Shown here one piece after another: positions 10,266 through 21,560 of a DNA stretch of 64,000 bases (its first letter is position 1; each line of letters begins with the position of its first letter). The position numbers and the translations under genes are program-made. The DNA is from Boesenbergia rotunda (taxonomy: Eukaryota > Streptophyta > Magnoliopsida > Zingiberales > Zingiberaceae): NCBI GenBank assembly GCA_024364735.1, contig JAGFNQ010002298.1:213082-277081 (forward strand), given 5' to 3'. A model generated the notes under the pieces. That model ran no database searches and was not told where the DNA came from. It saw only the letters and a list, made by a program, of their open reading frames with translations.

Positions 10266-11530
10266 TGGAATAGTGCTCGTCCACCTCTATTCTCTGGCGA
10301 GAACTTCAGAACCTGGAAGGGTCTAATAGAATCCAAACCAGTATCAAAAGATGAGCCTAGATCTGAGACGGCAGGAATCAAGGGAGAGATTCTAAACGAG
10401 GAATCAAAAGGTAAGATTGTAAACTCTAAGTTTAAAAATCATATCATTTGTTACACATGCAGAGAGAGAGGGCACTACAAAAGTAAGTGTCCTACTCATA
10501 AGACTCGATCTTCACCACCAGTGGCAAAGGAGGCACCAGCGCCAGGAGGTCGGAGGGATAAGAGCCACGTACAATGCTTCAAGTGTGAAAAGTACGGACA
10601 CTACAAGAATCAGTGTTCGGCGAAGGTACGCAAAATTTACATTCCTAGAAATTTTCAACTTCCTGCACAATCGTATGATAAGATTGATAATGTTTCTGAA
10701 AAGTTAAATTTGTTGCACAGTCAAATTAATATTTTACATGACCAGTTAGAAAATTTAGATAATGCTAAAATATCAGAAATTAACTTTGTAATCCTTAATG
10801 TTAATTCGATAATTTCTAAAGTAAATTCTAAAATTAAATCTATAATTCTAATAATATTAATTCTATAAATTTTGGAATTAGTTCTGTGAATTCTAAAATA
10901 TCTGATAATCTTGAAGATAATTTAGAAATCAAATATGATAATCTTGAAGATAATTTAGAAATTAAATCAGATAATTCTGAAATCAAATCTAAGGATAATC
11001 CTGAAATTAAATTTGAAATTCTTAAGGATAATCCTAAGATTAATTTTGAAATTCTTAAAGATATTTCTGAAATTAGAGAAAATATTTTTGAAATTAGTGA
11101 AGATATTTTTGAAGATAATCCTGAAATTATTAAAATTATTTCTGAGGATAAGAATGATTTTGTTGAAAATATTCCTGAGGATAACTTTGAAGATATTGAA
11201 AATGAAATTCTTTTAGATAGTAACTTAATTATAGATAATGTTGAAAATTATAACAAAACATTAACTAATGGCCCAAATTACTCCACCTATTTTGAGGATA
11301 TTGAAAGATGTAATTTTGAGGATGAGGAGGAGATGAAATTTTCTGAGATCAAGTCCATAGTCAATAAAGTTCACAAAGATTCAAATAAATCGAAATTATT
11401 AGAACAACTTGAAAGAATAAATAAAGAAGAAAGAGTAAAGGAATTAGAAATTTTTGAAATAATGAAAATGATGAAGCTAAACCCACAATTATTATCTAAC
11501 CCAAAGATGTTGAAATTTAAATCTAATTAA
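10266..11530 (+). pseudogene. S1 gag: two zinc knuckles then an acidic Asn/Glu repeat region
   Basis: Opens with RPPLFSGENFRTWKG, the usual start of a SIRE-type gag, but lacks an obvious ATG and most of the central UBN2 capsid-like domain. Two CCHC knuckles follow in frame: CYTCRERGHYKSKC (about 10450) and CFKCEKYGHYKNQC (about 10577). These normally bind element RNA. A helical segment with LNLLHSQINILHDQLENL comes next. A frameshift near 10860 leads into 215 codons of low-complexity DNLEDNLEIK/SEDI repeats with a C-terminal charged helix (10886-11530). No protease or pol follows. Remnant S3 repeats the same unusual order. Confidence 0.75.
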
Positions 11531-14149
11531 ATCATAACAATTTTTACCTTATTTATTTCAATCTTAAATAATTCTTAATTAATTCAATTAAATCGTAATT
11601 AATTCAAATCTAATTAATTCAATTAATCCGTAATTAATTCAAATCTAATTAATTCTTAATTAATTCAATTAATCCGTAATTAATCCAAAATTAAACTTTA
11701 TTTAAACCTTAATTAATTTAACTTCAATTAATAAAATTAATCGTTAATCAACGTAATTCCAACTAATTCTGAAATAACTTAAACTCGAACTAAAATAAAA
11801 TCTTACCCAACCCGCAACAATTAAATTAATAAAACTAAATATGTCAAAGTGGGTTGACATATTCGCAGGTTCACACGACATGTATCAAATCGGGAAATTG
11901 ATACATCTTTAGAAACTTAATTAAATATTTTGACTTGTTTGACTAATGCATAACTGCCATGACATGCATCTGTTATTTTTCTTAATATATGTCATGTCAT
12001 TCATATTTAATGTTACGCATGATTTAGAATGGTTATAGGAAATAGAATAACTGAAACTTGATCAACCTAGTATTAGATGGAGGTGAGATGATAGTACGTT
12101 AGGGAAGCCTTTTTGATGGAACTAGCCGAAGCTATCGATCTAAAACCTAAACTAGTTAGACTAAAATCTTTCAAGAAGTAACTTGAAGATGAATTTTCAG
12201 TAAAAGACTTTGTCAAAGAAAGGGTTGATGATCCAATAAGGCTACGACCAAAGAAGGTCTTGTGCCTCGCCAAGACCTGGAAGCTAATTACTGAAAATAA
12301 AATTCACTTTACTATTGTTAGATTTGAATCTAACACAAGTTTCAATTAAATCTTAGATTTAATAATAAATTAAGGAAAATAATTCAAGCCTCTCACAATA
12401 CACCCATAAGATAAGCATGCTTGCTGTATTGAGACATCTAGAATAGGTGAGATGTTAAGGACTAATAAATAGAAAAATATTTTTCAAAATTGTTATTCAA
12501 AATTGTTAGAATATTTTTCTAAAAATATATTTTCAAAATAATACTTTAACATAATAATGTTTTTATGGAATTCATGATTGTCTGATTGCATATACATATT
12601 ATAAATTTTCAAAATTATACCTTTTTGGAAAATTATTTCACTCACTCAATTAGACACAAGCCTCTTAGGTCAACACTAAAGTTCTTTAAGACACTTAAAT
12701 AGAGTCAAACGGTGTCGGGTACAGGGGGAGTGTTTTTATTCTATTAAATATTTTCTGAAAACTGTACTTTAAACATTATTATAATATTTTTCGAAAACTA
12801 TGCGTTAATTACTATCACTCAAGTTTTCGAAAAAGCGTATACTTTAAAAATTATATTCTTTCCAAATTGTGGTCTTGAAATTGATCTTCCTGAAAATTAT
12901 TGTTCATTTGATTTATGATAAACCCTAAAAGACACAGAGGAAAGGTCTACTTCATGATCTATAAGGACTCTTAGGATGTGTCGAATTTAGGGGGTCTAAG
13001 TCAAAAGAAAATTCTTTGACAAGTATTTTTCAAATTTTTTGGTAATTATTTTTGAAATTACTAAATAATTCATTTGGTCTAAACCAAAACCTAAAGACTC
13101 AGAGGAAGAGTACTTGTGGTCAACAAGCTTCCTATGACTGGGTCATGTTTAGGGGGAGGTTAAACTGAAATAATTATTAAACATTTCAAAATAATATGTT
13201 TTCGTGCACTACATTTTGAAATCTTGTTGAAAACATAAATAGTCTGTCTTTCAAAATACTACTACTTGGTTTTTCAAAATTTGTGTGGCTTATAAAATTA
13301 TTTTGAAATACTTGTAGAAATTATTTTACTTGAGTTGGAGAATTTCCAGGACACTTAGGAAAATGTCCTTGTAGGCAACAAGTTTCCTAGGATTGTGTCA
13401 GACTGGAAAAGAAATCAAGTCAAGTAAAGTATTATGTTTTAAAAAATAAGATTTTTTTAAGTACTTATACTTTACAAAAAGTTCTAATATTTTTCTAAGT
13501 ACTTATATTTTACAAAAAGTTCTAATATTTTTCTAAGTACTTATACGTTTCAAAAATTCTAATAGTTTTCTAAGTATTTATACTCTTCAAAATTTTTCAA
13601 AAAGTACTTAATTTTTCAAAGATCATAATATGTTTCAAAAGTACTTGCATTTTTTGAAAGCGTAAATATTTTTCAAAAGTACTTGTAAAATATTCAAATT
13701 ATTTTTCAAAATGTTTCCAAAAAGGCACCAATGTTCAAATATTTTTTATAAGTGTAAATCAATTTGGAAATTTGTTTCTAATTAAAAGTTTTCTAAAGTG
13801 CAAAATTTTCGAAGTTCAAAATGTGTTCCTGCAAATAAACAATATTTTTCAATACCTTTCGAAGTATATTTTTAGGTGCAAGTTAAGTTTTATGCTATAC
13901 TTTCAAAATTTATACTAAGTATGTTCACAAAGAACCAAATGTTTCCATTGTTGGTATAAGTATTTTTGGTTTTTTTTTATGTATGACAAAGGGGGAGAGA
14001 TGCGCCTTAAGTTAGAAATATTTTTTTCCCTATTTTTCCCCAGAAGATCAAAAATGGATTTTCAAAACATAGATCAATTTTTTCATATGATCCCAAGAGT
14101 TAAAGTTTAGCCCTTTCAACCAATCTAACTTAAGATATTGTCAAATATC
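11531..14149 (+). other. Non-coding internal region of S1
   Basis: About 2.6 kb of AT-rich sequence where pol should lie. No RT, integrase or RNase H motif can be read in any frame. 11560-11760 is a run of TTAATTAATTCAA-type repeats, 12655-13410 holds four degenerate stem-like repeats, and 13430-13900 has many TTTCAAAA/TTTTCTAAGTACTT words. Confidence 0.6.
12655..13410. repeat. Four degenerate inverted-repeat modules in S1
   Basis: Modules near 12655-12735, 12917-13000, 13085-13155 and 13335-13410 share a layout. A GACAC(T)TAGGA-like arm is followed by a loop with CTTGTGG(G/T)CAACAAG-like sequence and a complementary TCCTAGGAT..GTGTC arm. A G-run (AGGGGGAG) follows three of them. The clearest pair is GACACTTAGGA with TCCTAGGATTGTGTC at 13350-13402. 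Confidence 0.4.
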
Positions 14150-14163
14150 AAAAAGGGGGAGAT
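14149..14163 (+). other. Polypurine tract of S1
   Basis: AAAAAGGGGGAGAT immediately before the 3' LTR. It is the plus-strand priming site of LTR elements and identical in style to the tracts of A and E. Confidence 0.8.
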
Positions 14164-15050
14164 TGTTGGTGTAAGTTGCATCAGTGATGTCCTCCTCTAA
14201 GTGTTTTAATGTTTGACAATATACTTAAGTCAGTGATACATTGAACAAAGGAAGGGGAGTTAAGAGAGGAGTAACAAGGTGAACCAAAGTCCTATTAACC
14301 TAGGCACGTAATCTTGGTTCGAAGAATTGGGCACTAAGTCCTGATCATGGATTGTGCACTAAGTCCTAGCCGAGGGTTGGGCACCTAAGACTTGACCGAG
14401 GGTTGGGCACGAAGACCTGGTTCGAGGAATTGGGCACTAAGTCCTGGCCGAGGGTTGGGCACCGAAGACCTAGTTCGAGGAATTGGGTACGAAGACCTGG
14501 CCGAGGGTTGGGTACCGAAGTCCTGAACCTAGGGTTTGGGCACGAAGTCTTGGTCCGAGGGACTGAGCAACTTAGCTGAGCGATGACTAAGGACAGTTCG
14601 ACCCCTCAGCTTCAGAAACAACTTCTACATTCATTCTAAGTCATTCCGTGTGAAGCAAAAGCTATCAGACGAAGCTCTGCGACCAAGGAAGCTCCAGGAG
14701 TAAGTGTGCGACGCTTCGGAGTTCCGGATTGGCCGGATCGTGTGTTTCTGTTTGGTTTGTTTTAATTCAAGTTGCATTTCAATTCATATCTTTTTGCTTG
14801 TATATCAACTGTAAGACGGGTTTTCTCCGCCTCCAGAAATTTCGGAAAGGAGACCAATAGTGGACTCACGCCGAGTACATAGGCCTTGGACGTACTGTCC
14901 CTTGGGGGTCGGGAACCAAGTAAATAAATCCCGCGTGTCTATTGTCTTGCTTTTCGTTACTTTATTTTCCGTTGCGTATTTGCTCTTTCTTAGTCCGAAA
15001 ATTTTACAATGATATTCATCCCCCCCTCTATCGTTTTCTTCGATCCAATA
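14164..15050 (+). mobile_element. S1 3' LTR, promoter deleted
   Basis: Starts TGTTGGTGTAAG and ends GATCCAATA (CA to TA at the last bases). It carries about nine imperfect 25-33 bp repeats (CCGAGGGTTGGGCAC, 14300-14570). From about 14597 it matches the 5' LTR. The interval that holds GGCGCC words and the TATA box in the 5' LTR is absent, so this LTR cannot start transcription from that promoter. Confidence 0.8.
14300..14570 (+). repeat. 25-33 bp tandem repeats in S1 U3
   Basis: Repeated core GGCCGAGGGTTGGGCAC(C)GAAGACCTGG. Related repeats, on the opposite strand, occur in the LTRs of D (47380-47560) and S3 (55480-55690). Confidence 0.8.
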
Positions 15051-15448
15051 TACTTGACTTGATTAATATGAATTGCATTTATAGTGCCCCCAACTTGTTT
15101 CGATGCACTGAATTAAAGCATCTTAAGTCTAGGACAACGACCCTAAGCATCTCAATCCAGTCTAGATTATCAATCAAGTTAGTCCTAATATGCTTGTGAG
15201 ATGCTGGCTACTAGAACTATTAGAGCATGCATACTAGGGTTAAGCCTAAGCTAAGTCCATGTTTAAAAAAACCCTAGTTTTGAAATGAGTAGTTTTAAAG
15301 TAAAAATAAAACAATGTCTCAAAAAAATACATTGAATTTTGAAAGGAAAGTTCTGAAAATAGTATTTGAAACCCTTATTTTGTTAAAAAACAGAATTAAA
15401 AGAAACTAATAAGAGAAGTAAATCCAATAAAAACAAACAAAAGAAAAT
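15051..15448 (-). other. 3' non-coding tail of a copia element, probably D
   Basis: AT-rich sequence lying downstream (minus strand) of the RNase H end at 15449. No gene seen. It is cut at 15050 by S1. Confidence 0.4.
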
Positions 15449-15588
15449 CTACTCTACTATGCACACTCCAGGCTGCCTTCTTAATGAACTGAACTCAGAC
15501 TCAGGTAAGGGTTTTTTTAAAATGTCTGCTAGGTTAGATTTAGAGTCAACATGTTGAACGACAATTTCACCTCTAGCTACGTGGTCCC
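15449..15588 (-). pseudogene. C-terminal end of Ty1-copia RNase H
   Basis: Forty-six codons ending in TAG (complement of 15449-15451). They read RDHVARGEIVVQHVD, then ADILKKPLPE and FSSLRRQPGV. This is the standard C-terminus of copia pol (usual form VDIFTKPL then LR..LG). Strand and order fit the lost 3' end of element D, whose integrase lies at 25.4-26.5 kb, but RT and most of RNase H are missing. Assignment to D is inference. Confidence 0.75.
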
Positions 15589-15590
15589 TA

Positions 15591-16560
15591 TGTTGGGTAT
15601 GGCTTGGCGGGTTTCCTAAGTGAACACTTAGTCGTCCTTGAGAGACCTCTCCATGTCTACGGATTAAAACTTAATCCAAATGGAGACCCGTCTCCCAACG
15701 ACCATCTCGTCGTCGTATCGTTTGGTATGAATTACAACTCGGCCAATCACAAAGATCAAGCCTTGTAATTATCCTTACCGAACGACCACGGAAAATGCGA
15801 CGAGTGGATCGCCGGTTCTTGTGTTTACGGTCGGGGTCTGGTTAATTAATTATTAGCTATGATTCATAATCAAAATAATTAAATAACACACATGAAATGA
15901 CGAAGCAAAGTATAAAGGCACAAAATAACATAAGGAGGTTAGGGAGAGATTATACCTTCCTATTACCTCGCAACCTTCTACCTTATGCCCCTCCCTTCCC
16001 GGACATCGTGTGGGCGACAAGCTACCGAGAACTGAGATCTCCAAGGCACTCCAACGGATCACTTCTTCACACCAATCCAAACCCTAACCCTAGGGTTTGG
16101 AACCGTCGGCCTTCTCCCCTACTCCTTGCGCCGCCGGCCACCGAGAGCATCCAGGCTCATGTCGGCCACAAGGAAGATCAAGGGAAGAGGATGAAGAAGA
16201 GAATGAAAGAGAGAAACAAGCTTCTCTCTAACCTAAACCTGGCCGAAAACCTCCCTTCTCCTCAGCTTGCGGCGCCGCCGCAACCTCCCCTTGCGCCGCC
16301 CTCCACCGCCCACCGACCAGCCCTCTCTCGCCGCCAAGCACCACAAAAGGAAGAGGAGGTCCCTTCCTTGTCTATCGTCTTCAGCCAAGTGATGTTGGTG
16401 GGAGGAGGAAGAAAAGAAGAGGAGATGATCTCCTCTTCCTTGTGCCGGCCAAGAGCCCTAGGAGAGAGAAGAGAGGAAGAGAAGAAGAGAAAGAGCCTTG
16501 GGTCGATTGATTGGATTAAGCCTTGGTTTCATGATCCCATAGGCTATTTATAGGGCTAAG
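15591..16560 (-). mobile_element. Partial copia LTR/leader X
   Basis: Read on the minus strand, a TATA box (CTATAAATAG, about 16540) is followed by a long CT-rich leader and a terminus ...TACCCAACA at about 15594. That is the layout of an LTR promoter, start region and U5. The U3 half is missing because Y abuts it at 16561. The left end interrupts the RNase H frame. No plus-strand gene is credible here although a long open frame (15897-16553) runs antisense to the leader. Confidence 0.4.
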
Positions 16561-17155
16561 TGTAGGGATCTATAGGTAAAAATATTTAAAATCGCAGCGG
16601 AAATAAGATCCCTCGAACGATCCATGCGAAAAAAAAACTCATACAAAGTGATCTACAATTCCTATCTTATAGGATTACCTTTGTCGTGTGCCCTTTGCTT
16701 ATTCCGCTAGTCCTTTGGTTCGCCGGATCTCTTACACGTTCAAGTGTCCGTGCCTCTATGCGTATCCACATGAACATGATCTATGTCTCGGAGAAAAACC
16801 ACCTTAGTTGTGCTAGCAACTTGGGATGGTTCACAAAGCACAAGAACCTCCACTTGGGAGTTATGGACAAGGAGGAAGAAAGAATAGGAAGAGAGATGCA
16901 CACTCTAGCCTTTGACAAGGGGGGTATTTATACTCATCTAATGAATACCAAGGGTCTATGTCCCTTGAGCTCCTCTCATCTTAATGCTAATAAAACCCAA
17001 TGAATATCAAGCATCTTGATATTACTTGAGACTCTTAATATTCTATTCATCTAATGAATAGAATGTCTCTTAGCCTTCCTCTTAAATAATATTTATTAAA
17101 CCCTCTAATGAATATTATCCATAATTAAGTGGTTGAGTCTAATCTAGATGAGCTT
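16561..17155 (-). mobile_element. Truncated LTR Y, same family as solo LTR H
   Basis: Read on the minus strand it ends ATAGATCCCTACA and matches the last 600 bp of solo LTR H (49760-50363). Shared words are CACTTTGTATGAGTTTT, GGATCTTATTTCCGC-like, and a TATA box in GAGTATAAATACC at about 16930. Its 5' half, with the TGTTAG start, is gone. It runs directly into integrase sequence of Z at about 17160. Confidence 0.65.
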
Positions 17156-17171
17156 GTTGTTCCATAACTTC

Positions 17172-18156
17172 TTATGCAACAATCTTATGATCCACAACAT
17201 CTTGTGGTGCCTGTTCAATGTCCATTAAGGCCTCATTACTATCTGCATCTTGAACTTCTTCAAGATGGATTTTACTACCACTAGTTCTTCTAGAAATAAA
17301 CTCCTTTTCTAGAAAAATATCATTTCTAGCAACAAACACTTTGCCTTGTGTGGGATTGTAAAAGTAATATCCCTTCGTTTCCTTGGGATATCCTACAAAA
17401 TAGCGCTTATCAAATTTGGGTCCTAGTTTATCTGAAACTTGACGTCGAACGTAAGTCTCACAACCCCAAATCTTCATAAAAGACATTGTGGGACTCTTCC
17501 CAGTCCATATTATATATGGTGTCTTTGTGATGACCTTTGATGGAACTCGGTTAAGTGTGAAAAGAGCCGTCTCTAGAGCGAATCCCCAGAAGGAAGTAGG
17601 AAGATCTGTCTGACTCATCATCGATCTTATCATATCTAATAGAGTACGATTTCTCCGCTCGGACACACCATTCCATTGTGGTGTTCCAGGTGGAGTGAGT
17701 TGGGATATGATCCCACACTCTGCTAGATGGTCACGAAACTCTTGACTAAGGTATTCACCACCTCGATCTGATCGAAGCATCTTAATACTCTTGCCAAGTT
17801 GGTTTTGTACTTCACTCTTGAATTCTTAGAACTTTTCAAAGGATTCCGACTTGTGTTTCGTTAGATACACATAGCCGTATATACTGACATCATCAGTAAA
17901 AGTGATGAAGTACTGATAGCCTCCTCTAGCAGCGACATTAAATGGGCCACATACATCAGTATGTATGAGTCCTAACACATCTGTCGCTCTTACGTCGTGT
18001 CCACTAAATGGAGTATTGGTCATCTTGCCTAAAAGACAAGATTCACATGTCTCATATGATTCAAAATTAAATGAGTCCAGTAATCCATCCTTATGGAGCT
18101 GGGATATACGACTCTCATTTATATGTCCCAAGCGACAATGCCAGAGATACGTTTAG
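17172..18156 (-). pseudogene. Ty1-copia integrase of element Z
   Basis: Contains the GAG-pre-integrase zinc region (LGHINESRISQLHKDG with CESC) and the integrase core. All three acidic catalytic residues are visible: D in IHTDVCGPF, D in RSDRGGEY and E in GVSERRNRTL. The TPQWNGV motif and the downstream SFMKIWGCETYV and KRYFVGYP motifs follow. An in-frame TAA near 17836 breaks the core, and a stop at about 17172 ends it before RT. RT, RNase H, polypurine tract and LTR start are deleted between here and Y. Confidence 0.85.
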
Positions 18157-18292
18157 TTCACATCATTGGATTTGAACCATTTGGTATTTATGTTATAGAT
18201 TGAGTTTTCTAGGTCTAGAACATAGAGTCCATTCACAAGTGGTGCATTATAATAGAATATGTCATTTAACATTATAGAACAACATTTGTCCT

Positions 18293-19428
18293 TTATGATA
18301 AATGAAAAGTCTTGTCCAAACAAGATACTAAAATTATGTTGTTCTTAGTCAATGCAGGTACATAAAAGCACTCCTCTAGTTCTAAGATAAGCCCAGTGGG
18401 CAAAGTCAAGGAATAAGTTCCTACAACTATGGCAGCAACTCTTGCTCCATTGCCTACTCGTAGGTCCACTTCGCCCTTCGTCAATGATTTAGCTCTTTGA
18501 AGGCCTTGCACATTAGGTGAGACGCGCATCCGGTATCTAATACCCAAGAAGAAGAGATAGATAGATTGACTTCTATAACAAAAATACCTGAGGCAGAAGT
18601 CTCACTTCTTTTCTTCTTTACTTCCTCCAGGTAGAGTTTGCAGTTCCTCTTCCAATGTCCGGTCTCACCACAATGGAAGTAGGTCCCTTCCTTAAGCACT
18701 TTATCTTTAGCCTTGGATGTAGTAGAGTTGGCCTTGCCTTTGGCTTGCGTCTTACCCTTACCTTTAGGCTTCCATTTGCCTTTGCCCTTTTGTACCATCA
18801 GTACATTACTCGTTTTAGTTTTCTTGAGATTGGGTTCAACAGTTCTCAACATGCTGAGCATCTCAGGCAGAGGTTTGTCAATTTCATTCATGTTGTAGTT
18901 CATGACAAATTGATTATACCCTTCCGGCAATGATTGCAGGATAAGGTCTATTGTCAATTCTTGGCCCAGTGGAAATCCTAGTCTTTCAAGGTTCTCGACA
19001 TTCCCAATCATCTTGAGTACGTGAGTTCCTACAGGAGTTCCTTCTTGCATCTTGCATGCAAATAGGGCTTTAGACACCTCAAACCGCTCGTGTCTAGCTT
19101 GCCCTTGATATAGTTGCTTTAGATGCTCAACCATCTCATGTGCATTCATGTTCTCATGTTGCTTTTGAAGCTCAGAGTTCATGGTGGCAAGCATAAGGCA
19201 TGATACATCAAGTGCATTATCCTGATGCTTCTTGTAAGCATCCTTTTCGGCACGGGTAGCGGTAGCGGCGGGTGCTTTTGGAAGAGATTGCTCTAGGACG
19301 TACAGTTTTCGTTCTTGTTTGAGGACTATCCTCAAGTTTCTGTACAAGTTCAGGAAATTAGCTCCGTTGAGCTTGTCCTTCTCAAGGACGGATCGCAGAG
19401 AGAGAGTATTTGACGTGTTAGATGACAT
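18293..19428 (-). pseudogene. Ty1-copia gag and protease of element Z
   Basis: ATG at 19428. The gag opens LSLRSVLEKDKLNGANF and YRNLRIVLKQERK, typical of a common plant copia gag (UBN2_2 type). One CCHC zinc knuckle follows (YFHCGETGHWKRNC, first Cys replaced by Tyr-Phe-His context), after a Lys-rich KGKGKWKPKGKGK stretch. The protease has its active-site LDTGCASHL. A frameshift near 18500-18547 moves the rest of the protease (LILELEECFYVPALTKN) into another frame. The 315-codon gag part is otherwise open. Confidence 0.85.
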
Positions 19429-21560
19429 GGTGATCTACAACAGTAAAATTATGCAGAAATAAGTATCATATCTAATTCATTTAATTAGGCCTTTAATTAA
19501 ATGATGCTTTCACTGAATCGTAGAGCTTTGTTTGGGGCTAGTCATGGACGTAGGCAAACTCAATTTACCAACACTACTAGCTCCAAACCAAATAGCAATC
19601 ATTATTCATGTGGGACAAGATCCATATTATACTTCATCTTGAGTTAGCTTTGGCTAATCGCCCAAGACTTGGTATAATTAGATAGGTAACATTTTACCAA
19701 TTACATCTCATGCAAATCTTTAAAACAAAGGGTCAAGATCCACATTACACATCATTTTGAGTTAGCTTTGGCTAATCATCCAAGACATGGAATAATTATT
19801 CTCTTACCCAATTTTCCCAACTTTTGGGATATGCCTCCAAGTTTCTCAATCTAATTGAGGGGACTTAGTTAAGTCTCACCCAAAGTTTGATAGCGGGACA
19901 TCACAATTGTCCTCTCGTACTCTACCAAGATAAAATACGTTGCTTTGCTTTGGCAAACCCAACAACAAATGATCGAGGTAGTTTATGAGTACCAATCTTT
20001 GGTAGGCATATTGAGTTGACTTAATTAAGATAAAATCTAAGCATGCATCACATACACACACATAGCATATATCAACATATAAGCAAGAAAACGTGACATA
20101 GTTATGGCCCGTATACTACGATCTTCTCAAGCCAATGAGAAGATCGATGGTCAACCTAGGGATAATATCTTCTCCAAGTGCATCCTTCGTAACTCCTTTC
20201 TCTTCCTTCTTCCTTGCGCCAAACCCTTACTCCTTCTCTATAGCCGCCGACCACTTTCCTCAAAGGATGGAGCCTCCGGCCACCACTTCTCCTTGCTCCT
20301 ATCTTGCACACGCTAAGGAGGGAGTAGTGAAGAAGAAGGAAGGATGAAAAGAGAAGAGGAAAGATGGAAGAAGACACTTCTTCCTTCACCAATAGCGATG
20401 CCAACCACCCCTTATGGTTGCCGCCGGCTGTTTGTTTCTCCCTCAAGCCCACGCTGAACACCACCTAGTGGTGTTCTCCTATCTCGGTTGAAGCTGCACG
20501 GCCAAGGAGTTGGAGAAGAAGAAGATGAGATGAGATGAGAAGGTGGTTTCTTCTCCTTCCTTGCACCCAACGCTGCCCAACCTAGGAGAGAGGGGAGAGA
20601 GGGAGAGAGGAGGGGTTTAGAGTTCCATTGGTATTGGATGCCTTGGTCTCATGACACCATGGGGTATATATAGGGCTACAATAGGGACCATGAGGAGGAG
20701 TTGGGTCTTGGCCACCTAATGGATCAAGGTCCGATCCATTAATGAAGATCCATTCCACTAAAGGCTCTTCATTGAACTACCTCACCAACCCCCATATTTA
20801 AATATGGGCTCCACCTATTATGAGTACAAACATCTCCCTGTGTTTAAGATCTCGAATGTCCGTTGATTAATTTAAATTACTGATAATTTTAATTAATCAA
20901 CATCTAACTCCTTGATTAGTACCACTCATCCTTATCTTCATGTTGGACCAAGTCCACTTGCAGGATTTATCATGATGAACCTTATGAGCTCATCAAGGGG
21001 GCATTATCAACCCGAGTCACCAGGACACGATTTCCATCTATAATCAATGGCACATCATGTAAATAATATTATTTCACAATTTACCGAGTCTATCGGTTTA
21101 ACAGAATAAATCTCGCCCAATGGTAAATCAAAGAAATAAATATTAAGTACATGTGCCCATTATTATATCGGGATTAAGAGCATGTACTCCATAATAAACT
21201 GAGGTCTGATCCAATTATAAAGTCTATATAAATTGGATCACCTCTATGTTGTTTATGCTCAATACACACAAAGTACACTAGTGTAATTCTATGGTTAAGA
21301 TAAACCAACACCAAATTACACTATAACCATCCCGATGGTTTGTCCAAATCCATCTCGATTGTGAGCCTCTTCTTATACTCTACAAGGGACTGATAACATG
21401 ATCTTCTGTATGACACTACACACCATGTTATCTACAATGTAAAATATGAGACAGTATGCACATACTAATATAAACATGCAAACAGTGATCTTGTGATTTT
21501 CTTCAAAATATAGATGTCCATACATAAAGCAAGACTTTTAGTATATATCGATCCTAACAG
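19429..21560 (-). mobile_element. 5' LTR and leader of element Z
   Basis: On the minus strand it starts TGTTAGGATCGATATA at 21560, has a TATA box (CTATATATACC, complement of about 20664-20674), then a CT-rich leader and AT-rich U5-like sequence down to the gag ATG. The exact LTR 3' end and the primer binding site could not be found; no TGGTATCAGAG occurs in this stretch. It abuts the end of the F LTR at 21561, so Z seems to have landed in or next to F. Confidence 0.5.

Noticed and set aside
15897..16553. 218-codon plus-strand open frame rich in Pro, Arg and Glu
   Set aside because: It runs antisense to a CT-rich LTR leader that has a TATA box on the other strand; composition explains the lack of stops.
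16686..17003. 105-codon plus-strand open frame
   Set aside because: Antisense to LTR Y; related frames appear at 31731-31973 inside solo LTR C, so it follows the LTR and not a gene.
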